A stretch of 64,000 nucleotides of DNA, taken from assembly GCA_031772625.1 (NCBI GenBank), contig CM062807.1:1149583007-1149647006 (forward strand), written 5' to 3'. This DNA comes from Pinus tabuliformis. Lineage: Eukaryota > Streptophyta > Pinopsida > Pinales > Pinaceae. The notes beneath the pieces are model-generated. The model was not told the origin of the DNA, made no database searches, and was given only the letters and a program-made list of their open reading frames with translations. Positions 55,151 to 64,000 of this stretch are shown piece after piece (the first letter of the stretch is position 1; each line of letters starts with the position of its first letter). The position numbers and the translations under genes were made by a program.

Positions 55151-55340
55151 AGGGCATTAAATGCCCGGCTACATGCACTTTCATTAGCTTTTTAATACAC
55201 GCGCGTGTATTTTTTATTTATCTATTATTGCGTATGTGTATTTTTTATTTATCTATCACCGCGCGCGCGTGTTAAAGAGCTAACGGGGGCGCATGTAGCT
55301 GGGCATTTAATGCCCTATAGTATGCCCGTTAGCTCTTGCC
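55139..55340. mobile_element. Mutator-type MITE, 202 bp, 9-bp target duplication
   Basis: The ends GGCAAGAGTT and AGCTCTTGCC are inverted copies. The inner arms continue the pairing: ATAGGGCATTAAATGCCCGG against CTGGGCATTTAATGCCCTAT, with a 12-bp offset in the right arm. TTGGGCAAA flanks both sides (55,130-55,138 and 55,341-55,349). A 9-bp duplication is the hallmark of Mutator-like elements. The centre has alternating CGCG and TTTATTTATCTATC repeats. It has no coding capacity. Confidence 0.82.
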
Positions 55341-55582
55341 TTGGGCAAAGGTTCCTCGAAATATTGGAGTAGCATTCTCCGACCTTCGTTAATGTTACAT
55401 GTCAATTAGGTTGAAGCTCCGAAAACAAAACAACTTTTTTAAAAATGTATCAATATCATTCGCAAGTTTCTCTATGAAAAACAAGTGAAATTCATTTAAA
55501 AAAAAAATATATTAGGTTTTAATTAATTTTATAAATGAAAACAATAAATTAATAATTTAGAAATTTTGTTTTATTTTTTTAT

Positions 55583-57040
55583 TGAGCGCTGAGAGCTGTC
55601 GTTATAAGGTTATACGAGAATGTAATTGCCAAGCTAAAGAGCAATGAGGGGTGGTCGAAAGATATCAAGTGTAACATCGGAGTTAAACAAGGTTGCCCCC
55701 TCTCCCCTACCCTATTTGGCATTTACATCGATAAGCTCGAAGGCTATTTAGAGGAAGCAGGATGTGATGGCACAATCTTAGCTGGGATAGTCGTCATCCT
55801 TCTTCTCTACACAGACAATATTGTTCTCTTGCAAGGTGTCCATCTGATCTTGATAAGCAACTCAAGCTTCTTAAGGATTTCTGCTCTACCATGGGTATGA
55901 CTGTTAACACTGACAAAACAAAAGTTATGATTATCAAATCCAAGAAGGACACTTACGCTAATTTTATGTATGACAATAATAACTTGGAGGAAGTGTATTT
56001 TACAAGTACCTAGGAATTGATATTCATGGCAAGCTCAACTGGAACCACAACATTGAGAAAAGGATTAATGGGGGGTGGAAAGCTTATTTTGGTCTTGAAA
56101 ATAATTGTAAAACAGCAAACTTCGTAATGTGGGATAAAAAGAAGTTCCTCTTTGAAACTTTAGTCACTCCTGTTATCTTATATGGCTGTGAGGTTTGGGG
56201 TTGCAACATCTCCAGAGAATCATGGAGAAAGATTGAACAAATCCAGAAGGGTTTTATAACTTATAACCTGAAAATTAAAAGTAATACACCCTATCATATT
56301 CTCCTTATAGAAGCATGTATTTCCCCTATTAAGAGCCTAGGTATGATTAGGTTTATGTTGTACAAGCACAAACTCAATAACATAAACGATCATAGACTTC
56401 CTTAGCTAGCTTTAAATTCCAGCCAAAACCACCTAAGGCTCAATCGGGGGTGGCATAAAGACACAAGGGCCTAGTTAAACTATTGGGAGATCAACAAGAA
56501 TAATGCATTGCAAAACATAAATAACATTAAAGATATTGTTACTTCTAAGTTCAAAGAAAAAATGTGGTGTGAGAAAGATTTAGCGGCTAAAAGAAAATTA
56601 AGTTATTATAAAAAGGTCATCAACCCCACCCTAGAAGATCAAAAGTATCTCTCTATTTTAACTAGCCCAAAGAAGAAAATTAAAATAGCAAAGATTAGAA
56701 CAAATTCTCATGAGCTCCATAGTGAAACAGGTCATTGGGCAGTTCCTAAAACGCCATGGATGGAAAGGATCTGCCATATATGTGAGAATATGAACATCAA
56801 GGATGAAAACCACTTCCTCTTAGAGTGCCCCGTGTACAACCACATTAGATCTCAGTTTTACAATCTTTGTTACAATACTGACTTCTTAGCCTTTTACAAT
56901 GTCAAAATTATAGTGAGCTCGAGAGGCTTCTCTCCAAGCTTTTTGAACATAGGAATCAGATCTTAAGTCAAAATAAATAATTTGTTTTTTTAGGTCCAAT
57001 AGAGCGGATGTTAACCACCATCATCATCATCATTAAGTTT
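55583..57040 (+). pseudogene. 5'-truncated LINE remnant of a non-L1-looking type
   Basis: Plus-strand pieces read KCNIGVKQGCPLSPTLFGIY and LLLYTDNIVLLQG (RT; FADD replaced by YTDN), then LFETLVTPVILYGCEVWGCN, WRKIEQIQKGF, and CHICENMNIKDENHFLLECP, a cysteine/histidine finger. The frame shifts between about 55,830 and 56,130, and a stop follows DHRLP near 56,402, so it is broken in a few places. It starts in the middle of RT, ends with a CATCATCATCATCAT tract at about 57,018-57,034, and has no poly(A). The ILYGCEVWG and HFLLECP wording resembles animal-type CR1/RTE/L2 LINEs more than the intact L1 in this window; this is an impression only. Confidence 0.7.
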
Positions 57041-57063
57041 ATATATTTTAAAAATCTAAAAAA

Positions 57064-57175
57064 AAATATTTAAAACAATTAAAATATTAAATTTTACAAT
57101 GTGATAAAACAATATTATTAAATATTTAAAACAATTAAAATATTAAATTTTACAATGTGATAAAACAATATTATT
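57064..57175. repeat. 56-bp perfect tandem duplication
   Basis: AATATTTAAAACAATTAAAA and the following 36 bases occur twice in direct succession without differences that I can see, so the duplication is recent. Confidence 0.85.
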
Positions 57176-57462
57176 TTAAGAAATTATATATTTTTTTTAT
57201 TCATCCTTTAAATTCTAGACGATTTATAGAATCAGAAGTAAAAAAACAAAAAAAACTTTAAAAAATCAAAAAATAAATTTAATTTGTTATTCTATAACTT
57301 AATACAAGCTAGGATTATAATTAGCTTAAACTCCATAAATTGAAGTTTACATAAATATATTACAAAACTAATTACATCCAAGATTAAATTTTCCAAAACT
57401 ATAACTTTTTCGTATTTTTAAATTAAACTAGCATGAAACTAACTTTCAAAAAATGTGATAAT

Positions 57463-57727
57463 CATTGGTCCATATGCTCACCATACAAAACACAACACAC
57501 AAATTAGGGGTATCAAGGAGAATTTTCACTAGAAGAATAATTTCTTCATAGATGTAGTTATTATTGAAAACCATTTTTCTCCATTGGTCCATATGCTCAC
57601 TTAGGCACCATACAAAACACAACACAAAAATTAAAACAAAAATTAATTAGGGGTATGGAGGAGAATTTTCACTAGAAGAATAATTTCTTCTTAAATGTAG
57701 CTAGTTATTATTAAAAACCATTTTTCC
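57463..57727. repeat. Direct repeat of about 115-145 bp
   Basis: CATTGGTCCATATGCTCAC...GAGAATTTTCACTAGAAGAA...AAACCATTTTT is present at 57,463-57,576 and again at 57,582-57,727. The second copy has short extra stretches. Confidence 0.8.
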
Positions 57728-58420
57728 CCCTACTAAAGCTAATCACAAGCGCAAATTGTCTTTTAGATAATAATTTAGTGAATTATTTTTAAATCACTTA
57801 GAAACAAATAACTATAACTTTGAAATATAGCTTAAAATCTTTGTTTTAGAATCATACGATATACAATGTTTTAAGACTCACAAAACTTTGAAAATTACGT
57901 ATTTATTCAAGTTATATGTATTTCTAAAGAATTAAGTCCAGTCATATTCTTGATTATGCTCATCTTTGACATGCAGATGCTTATATGGATGATTTTGCTA
58001 AGGTTTAGTGTGTGCAATTATATGTTGATTACAATCCAAACTGAGGTATGTTTGAAAATTTTATCTACGGGCATGTGTTTTAAATGAACATTAAAATTGT
58101 AAAATAATAATAATAAGAATTCAAATTAAAACAATATATTATATAGCTAATTGGGATTATAGCAAAATTTTAATAATAAATCAAATTTATAAAAAACAAA
58201 ATTGTGAATTTATATTGGTATTACCTCAGAAGGGAAAAATATCAATATACACCAACTAAATATCCATAGTTTAAACATAATTCACCATAGGTGATTTCAA
58301 TCTGCCACAAGGGAAACCATATATTTTAACCACCCACAGAGGAAATAGAGAATCCAAAGTAAAACCAATTGCTACAAAACAGGTCTATCTACTGCAATAA
58401 AATGAGTTGTTATCATGTAT
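57728..58420. other. AT-rich stretch with nothing recognised
   Basis: No supported frame or element was seen. Confidence 0.45.
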
Positions 58421-58429
58421 AAAAAGAAG

Positions 58430-58690
58430 TCGGGAATTTGAAGAAGTCATTGGAGCGGGGTCTTTGGCACTAAACCTTAGAGGAGCTACAATATTTGCAT
58501 CAGATTGAAGGTGGCTCTCTAGATGGGTTATCCCAGCATCCAGTCTTTCAACGCAAACATGTTGATGACACTAGGCATGCTTAATATCATTCAAAGCATA
58601 GAAGATGTCATATTGCGCCTCTTGTTTTTCTTTAACTGCCTTGCCTAAGAGGGTCTTCATCTACTAGTGTAGCGAGATGGAATTGATGTA
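58430..58690 (-). pseudogene. Faint broken reading frame, helical
   Basis: The minus strand reads KTLLGKAVKEKQEAQYDIFY, ALNDIKHA and, a little further, ERLDAGITHLESHLQSDANI. This is a plausible coiled-coil fragment with at least one stop inside. It might be the remnant of a retroelement gag or a host gene. I do not recognise it. Confidence 0.25.
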
Positions 58691-59190
58691 AACACATCAC
58701 CTAAATATCAGGGATGTGCTCACTATACTAACCCAACTTCCATGGTACAGTTAGAGAAATGGGGTAATAAAAAAAAATATTTTCTCTGGATTTCCAAAAC
58801 TTGAAACAAATGGCACCATTGCACTCGTCTCGATGAGTCTTTTCCAGTCATATAAAATTTTACTCAATTTGGACTCATGGATCACAACTTATGATCCCCT
58901 GAAGTTTTATCATTTTTAATGTGTCATTTTCTCTTCTCTATCACATGGCATCCACGTGGTCTTCACGCGGCACATTTACCACTTCGCCACATCACTTTGT
59001 CGAAAGGTACACTTAATGACATGTCCTTGTATTACCCTACCACCACACTAGGCATGGTCATCAAGATATGTATATACAACACTATAGTTATGTGCATAAC
59101 ACGTGCATCTCTCGGCTTGTGGTCCCAGCCATCCGACGACTCGTAATACTTCTATCAATCGATGGCCCCCTACAGTTGCACTGCCCCCCC
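58691..59190. other. Unassigned flank left of element E
   Basis: Sequence with CACGTGG and C-rich words but no supported gene. A run of C (CCCCCCC) directly precedes the LTR. Confidence 0.4.
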
Positions 59191-60301
59191 TATAAGGACC
59201 TGCGGTTCCTTGGCATGCCCAACCAATGTGCGAAGTTGGCTTGTTGGTGAACAAGCGACTTGAACGAAGGAAAATATGCGAAGTACGAGTTCATGACTTA
59301 ATGTGCGACGAACATATGTAAAATGTGCACGAGGAAGGAGGGCGAGGCTTGTGTTTATAGTGTGGGAGCATGTTTGGCTAGCCCATGGGCTGACCTACGA
59401 CCGAAGCAAAGGTCGACATACATTTGGAAGGATTTGCGATGAGTAGGGGGCACTCATTACATGGAGGACGAGTCGGCTTAGGCAGCTCGATTCGCCCTTC
59501 CATCCGTATAAATACAATGATGCGTGGAGTCATTTCAACATCGATCTTTCGGTCATCAACTCGAGCGAGAAGGAAGTGTGCAGATTAAAGGTGAAGCTGC
59601 AGCAATAAGGGAAGGCGCAACAAGGTAATGCGCCCGCTCTTGGGCAAGGCCGCACGGGATAAAACGCACGGGTCTTAGTCTTGGCTGAGAACACGGGTAG
59701 GAGCACCCATCGTTCGGACGAAGGAGCACGGGTGAGACTTGGTGAAGTCGCCCGGCGCGTGCAAACATAAAATGGGGGAAGCTTTGGTGAAGCCGTGCAA
59801 AGGAGACGAGGGTGTCTTGGTGACTTGGTGGAGTCACTCGCCCGTCGTGCACAAGGTTCGGTTGAGAAGTGCGGTTGGCAGCTCGTGTGAGGGCGCGCCC
59901 GCCCAGCTTGGGCAAGGAACTTTGGTTGGCACACAAAGGTGTGACAAGTTGTAATTTTGACTAAGTATGAAACTTGGTGTTTCCCAAGTATACTTGTAAA
60001 GCTTGTAATATTGAAAAGTTGAATAATAATATATATTCGGGCAGACTCATTTGTTCAGGGAGTTGCCCCTCCCTTTATACTGTGCAATTGTGTTCTTCAT
60101 TTATAATTGCTGATGATAATGAATGTGTATGGGTGTTCATTGGTATAAAGGAAACATAATAATTACTTGGTTGAGAAACACAAACTAAGTAGGATAAGTG
60201 GTTAGGCATAGTCCATAAGTATTGGTGAAAAGAAAGTGTTCAGTGGTGCCGCACCTTGCCAAGTACGATTGAAAGACTACCGTAGGCCTGGGGGCATGAC
60301 A
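59191..60301 (+). repeat. 5' LTR of element E, 1,111 bp
   Basis: From TATAAGGACC to GGGGCATGACA, followed by the PBS. It contains TATAAATAC at about 59,507-59,516 (TATA box). Downstream is a GC-rich U5-like part. Confidence 0.88.
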
Positions 60302-60303
60302 GG

Positions 60304-60315
60304 TGGTATCAGAGC
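60304..60315 (+). other. Primer-binding site of element E (initiator tRNA-Met)
   Basis: TGGTATCAGAGC begins two bases after the LTR end, the common tRNA-Met PBS of chromovirus-like and copia elements. Confidence 0.88.
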
Positions 60316-60560
60316 TAGCAGTAGATTCGGGTATTGAAGGTTGAAGCTGCTACACACCTACACTAAAGTGCATGTGGTATCAGAGCAAGGTTTGATCATG
60401 ATGAAGTGACATGTGAAAAGCTTGACAGGTGGTATTCAGGGTTGAAGAAGCTTGGAAGCTGGTGACAGTGAAGCAGGTACTTGTAGGTGAAGGAAGTTGT
60501 TTCACATACAAGTGGAACAAGGGCTGGTTCAGGTTGCAGGCAACTTGGTGAAGTTGTTGG

Positions 60561-62447
60561 ATGGTCGATACTCGATCACAAAGAAGGAAGAAGGAAGCAG
60601 AAATGGCAAGTGAATCTCGAGTTGTATCAGGTGAATCTAGCTACAATGCGACTGAGGCTTGGATAAACAAGATACTAGAGAGAGTGGAGGCATTGGAATC
60701 TTACTGGACTACAAAGATGGATCTAGTTGTGAAAGAGCTAGAGGATCATGTGCAGTTGAGGGAAGAGTTTGATGAACTCCGGACTCGGCATGAGTACACT
60801 GATCTTAAGTGTACACAACTTGAGAATGAAGTCAAGGAGATTGGAGAAGCAAGGGACAAGGGTCTGGTAAAGATCGTGAACTTGCAGAAATCTTTTGATG
60901 GTGCAAACGATGAGATCGCGGTGTTGAAGAAGGTTGTGAGACATAACTCCGGTGGAGGAGTGTCTCATGTGAAAGTCAAGGAACTGGAATCTTATGATGG
61001 TACAAGAAGCACGAAGACTCTTGGTAACTTTCTTTGGGATATGGAGCAATACTTGGAACGCTTGGGTCTATCCAATGATGAGACAAAGGTGAAAGTGGTT
61101 GCTCAATTCCTGACAAAAGATCCTAAGATGTGGTGGAGAAGACGGATGGATCAGATTGCCAATGGTAGTACTGATGACATTACTTCTTGGGATGATATGA
61201 AGAAAGCTTTGCAGGCTCATTTCAGTCCTTAGGATGAAACGTGGGAAGCAAGGATGAAGATTAAATTCATAAAGCAAACAAGGAACCTACAGACATATCA
61301 GCGGGAGTTTGCAAGTGCGGTTCTGGAACTTCCTGACATGGCGGAGAGGGATAAGGTGTTCAACTTCATTATTGGATTGAAACCTTGGGCATGCAATGAA
61401 GTGAAGAGGCAGAAGATTAAAACACTTGAAGAAGCTTTTGCTGCTGTGGATAGGTTGGTGGAGCATTATGATGAGACTTCTCATGAAAGGAAGAAGAAGT
61501 TCGATAAGCCAAAAGAGAAGAAGAAATATGAAGCTTCGAAGTTGGATGAGAAGACAAAGAAGCCATTGAAGTGTTGGATTTGTGCTGAACCACATACAGT
61601 GAAGAATTTCCCTTCTAGACCGAAAGTGGCTGCTATTGCACAATCTAATGCGAAGAAAGAAGAACCTTCTGTGGGGATGATGCAGATTCTTGGTGCTGCT
61701 ACTGCTACAGAAGTGGTCTCTCGAAGAGATCCTGAAAGGAATAGCTTGGAGTATGTTCAGATGAAGATTGGAGGTATGGAGGTACTCACTATGGTAGATA
61801 GTGGAGCTACTCATAACTTCATGAGTGAAGATGTTGCGAGAAGAATTGGGCTAAAATTTGTACCAGTGAAGGCACAAATGAAGACAGTGAATTCTCCTCC
61901 TAATTCGGTACTTGGTATAGCTGAAAGAGTGGACACAACACTAGGTGAGTGGACTGGGAAAGTCGACTTCACTATAGTGCGGATTGATGACTATGAGGCT
62001 GTGCTGGGGATGGAATTCTTGAAACAATATGATGCTATGATTGTTCCTCATTTGAAGAAGCTATACATTTATGATGGAAGGGAAGATGTACCCATTGGTG
62101 TTCCAACCATTGGTGTGACAAAGCCTGATTGTAAACTAGCAGTGATGCAGATGGAGGATGAGAAGCGCATGGAAGACATGAGTAAGCGGTTGTCTACTGT
62201 TGAGGCAAAGCTTACCGAGCAGTCATTGGTTATCAGGACACTTTCTGATAGTATCTTGGATTTGTCAAGAAGGCTAGAAGAAGTTGAGGATGATGATGAT
62301 GACGAGGAGGTTTATGTGAGACCGAATGTCCGAGAGGAGGATCGGGTTGCATATCTACAGAGGATGGAGATAGAGAATCCTGACAGATGGATTGAGCTTA
62401 TTAGTGAGGGTGAGCCTTCAAGCTCTACTCCCTCTACATATTCTTAG
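60561..62447 (+). CDS. Element E gag-protease with acidic coiled-coil tail
   Basis: The plus-strand reading starts MVDTRSQRRKKEAEMASESR. A coiled coil follows (about 60,690-60,940), then a gag core (VKELESYDGTRSTKTLGNFL, WDMEQYLERLGLSNDETK, FLTKDPKMWWRRRMDQIANG). A knuckle-like CWICAEPHTVKNFPSRP lies near 61,575-61,620. The protease has TMVDSGATHNFMSEDVARRI (D-S-G) at about 61,790-61,850 and YEAVLGMEFLKQYDAMIVPH later. Instead of RT, the frame ends in a coiled coil (MSKRLSTVEAKLTEQSLVIR, LDLSRRLEEVEDDDDDEE) and an acidic tail. This is a fossil that looks nearly whole. The product would form particles and cut its own gag, with RT supplied by another element; that last part is inference. Confidence 0.85.
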
Positions 62448-62950
62448 ATGACATAGAAGATGGGGCTCATTGTTAGCTGCTCATGGTAGTGAGTCCTTAA
62501 AACAGGTTGAGCAGGTATGACAGATGGTGCAGGAATGGTTCAACATTAAGCATCATGACATGTTGCAGATGGGATGGAGTTTCCATGGACCTGAGCATGG
62601 GAGAGATTCTTGGTGAGTCCAAATTGTGGCAAAATTCGAGATAAACTGGTGAAGGCATAAGGATGGACATTCTTATGATTTGAGCATGACAGTTGGACTG
62701 ATCACCCGACTAGTTCAAGTCATGGGGGCTAGCAGTGTATCAGAGAGATGTTGATATCAAGTAGGCAGGAAGGATGACAGTTCACAGGATGGGATGACAC
62801 ATGATGGAGATGGTGGTTCTACATATGTTGCAGGGATGTTTGCAGTATGTGGAGGAGTCGATATCATGGACCGAGGATGAAAGAGTTTTTGATGATGATC
62901 TTGGTGGATGGTTACCAAGATGGGATGTTGTCGAGTACAACAACGATTTC
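62448..62950 (+). other. Non-coding filler between protease and PPT of element E
   Basis: About 500 bp where RT and integrase would be expected in a full element. Words such as GATGGGATGGAGTTTC and GATGACAG recur, but no pol motif was seen in any frame. Confidence 0.6.
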
Positions 62951-62963
62951 AAGTGGAGGAGGA
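62951..62963 (+). other. Polypurine tract of element E
   Basis: AAGTGGAGGAGGA directly precedes the 3' LTR start, as needed for plus-strand DNA priming. Confidence 0.8.
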
Positions 62964-64000
62964 TGTAAGGACCTGCGGTTCCTTAGCACACCCACCCGAT
63001 GTGCGAAGTTGGCTTGTTGGAGAACGAGCGACTTGAACGAAGGAAAATATGCGAAGTACGAGCTCATGACTTAATGTGCGACGAACATATGTAAAATACA
63101 CATGAGGAAGGAGGGTGAGGCTTGTGTTTATAGCGTGGGAGCATGTTTGGATAGTCCACGGGCCGACCTACGACCGAAGCAAAGGCCGACATACATTTGG
63201 AAGGATTTGTGATGAGTAGGGGGTGCTCATTACATGGAGGATGAGTCAGCTTGGGCAGCTCGACTCGCCCTTCCATCCGTATAAATACAATGATGTGTGG
63301 AGTCATTTCAACATCGATCTTTCGGTCATCAACTCAAGAAAGAAGGAAGTGCGCAGATTAAAGGTGAAGTTGCAGCAATAAGGGAAGGCGCAACAAGGTA
63401 ATGCGCCCGCTCTTGGGCAAGGCCGCATGGGATAAAATGCACGGGTCTTAGTCTTGGGTGAGAACACGGGTAGGAGCGCCCGTCGTTCGGACGAAGGAGC
63501 GCGAGTGAGACTTGGTGAAGTCGCCTGGCGCGTGCAAACATAAAACGGTGGAAGCTTTGGTGAAGCTGTGCGAAGGAGATGAGGGTGTCTTGGTGACTTG
63601 GTGGAGTCGCTCGCCCGTCGTGCACAAGGTTCGGTTGAGAAGTGCGGTTGGCAGCTCGTGTAAGGGCACGCTTGCCCAGCTTGGGCAAGGAACTTTGGTT
63701 GGCACACGAAGGTGTGACAAGTTGTAATTTTGGCTAAGTATGAAATTTGGTGTTTCCCAAGTATACTTGTAAAGCCTGTAATATTGAAAAGTTGAATAAT
63801 AATATATGTTCGGGCAGACTCATTGTTCAAGGAGTTGCCCCTCCCTTTATACTGTGCAATTGTGTTCTTCATTTATAATTTCCGATGATAATGAATGTGT
63901 ATGGGTGTTCATTGGTATAAAGGAAACATAATAATTACTTGGTTGAGAAACACAAACTAAGTAGGACAAGTGGTTAGGCGTAGTCCATGAACATAAGTAT
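62964..64000 (+). repeat. 3' LTR of element E, runs off the window
   Basis: TGTAAGGACCTGCGG onward, matching the 5' LTR. It is about 80 bp short of its end at 64,000. TATAAATAC recurs at about 63,280-63,288. Confidence 0.88.

Larger units (their letters stand above)
59191..64000 (+). mobile_element. Element E: non-autonomous LTR element with gag and protease only (TR-GAG-like), 3' LTR cut by window edge
   Basis: LTRs start TRTAAGGACCTGCGG at 59,191 and 62,964. The left LTR ends GGGGGCATGACA at 60,301, and TGGTATCAGAGC (initiator tRNA-Met PBS) starts three bases later. AAGTGGAGGAGGA is the polypurine tract before the right LTR. The 2.66-kb interior holds gag and protease, then about 500 bp without a frame, and no RT, RNase H or integrase. 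Such elements (TR-GAG) are thought to borrow enzymes from a full relative. The coding part looks nearly whole, with about one break. By eye the LTRs differ by roughly 5-7%. The target duplication cannot be checked because the right end is outside. Confidence 0.9.

Noticed and set aside
59530-59934. Minus-strand Arg/Pro/Cys-rich frame in the LTR of element E (also near 63,303-63,872)
   Set aside because: It occurs in both LTRs, is antisense to the element and has the makeup of GC-rich non-coding sequence. No ends or motifs suggest a protein.
1-64000. CRISPR array or bacterial-type operon
   Set aside because: No evenly spaced short repeats with unique spacers, and no prokaryote-like gene packing. 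All content is plant transposon-like.

Overview
This window looks like intergenic DNA from a land plant with a large, repeat-filled genome. I found no host protein-coding gene. The reasons for a plant are Ty3/gypsy elements primed by tRNA-Arg with very long LTRs, a Tnt1/Tork-type Ty1/copia element, a chromovirus, a plant L1-type LINE whose ORF1 carries a zinc knuckle, and a Mutator-type MITE. A gymnosperm or another giant-genome plant is possible, but the sequence alone does not settle it.

Layout. (1) 1-20,810, minus strand: a Ty3/gypsy element of about 21 kb ('A') with LTRs of about 7.1 kb. The left edge of the window cuts off its 3' LTR. Each LTR carries its own long reading frame, uninterrupted for 1,259 codons in the 5' LTR and decayed in the 3' LTR, plus a promoter-like cluster of four TGACGTCA sites. 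Between the LTRs lie gag, protease, an extra RNase H placed before the reverse transcriptase (RT), RT, RNase H and integrase. (2) 20,811-31,744: the leader and 5' LTR of a second tRNA-Arg-primed element ('B'). Element A sits in its leader, and a copia element ('C', 23,601-28,910) sits in its LTR. (3) 31,745-33,452: a tRNA-derived SINE-like segment and a plus-strand gag fossil, the fossil split by a 630-bp foldback element. (4) 33,453-41,004: a decayed chromovirus ('D') flanked by an exact ACCAC target-site duplication. (5) 41,005-44,082: old LTR-like and tRNA-like debris, AT-rich DNA, a TA microsatellite and an AT-rich tandem array.

(6) 44,083-50,929, minus strand: a full-length LINE with both ORFs open, joined by an ATGA overlap, inserted in the tandem array with an 18-bp repeat on each side. 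(7) 50,930-59,190: AT-rich DNA with small tandem duplications, a solo LTR (53,484-53,991, TSD CCTAG), a Mutator-type MITE (55,139-55,340, 9-bp TSD), a 5'-truncated LINE of a different kind (55,583-57,040) and a faint broken reading frame. (8) 59,191-64,000, plus strand: an LTR element ('E') that holds only gag and protease, with an acidic coiled-coil tail and no RT or integrase. It is a non-autonomous TR-GAG-like element, and its 3' LTR runs off the window.

How the parts relate. The window is a set of nested insertions: A and C lie inside B, D and the foldback lie inside a gag fossil, and the LINE lies inside a satellite-like array. By-eye LTR comparison makes A youngest (low single-digit percent), C about 3%, E roughly 5-7% and D about 7-8%. 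The LINE also looks recent. The strongest candidates for something little described are the long ORF inside the LTRs of A with its bZIP-type promoter, the early RNase H in A, and the gag-protease-coiled-coil architecture of E. All coordinates and percentages come from reading the sequence; no database search was run.
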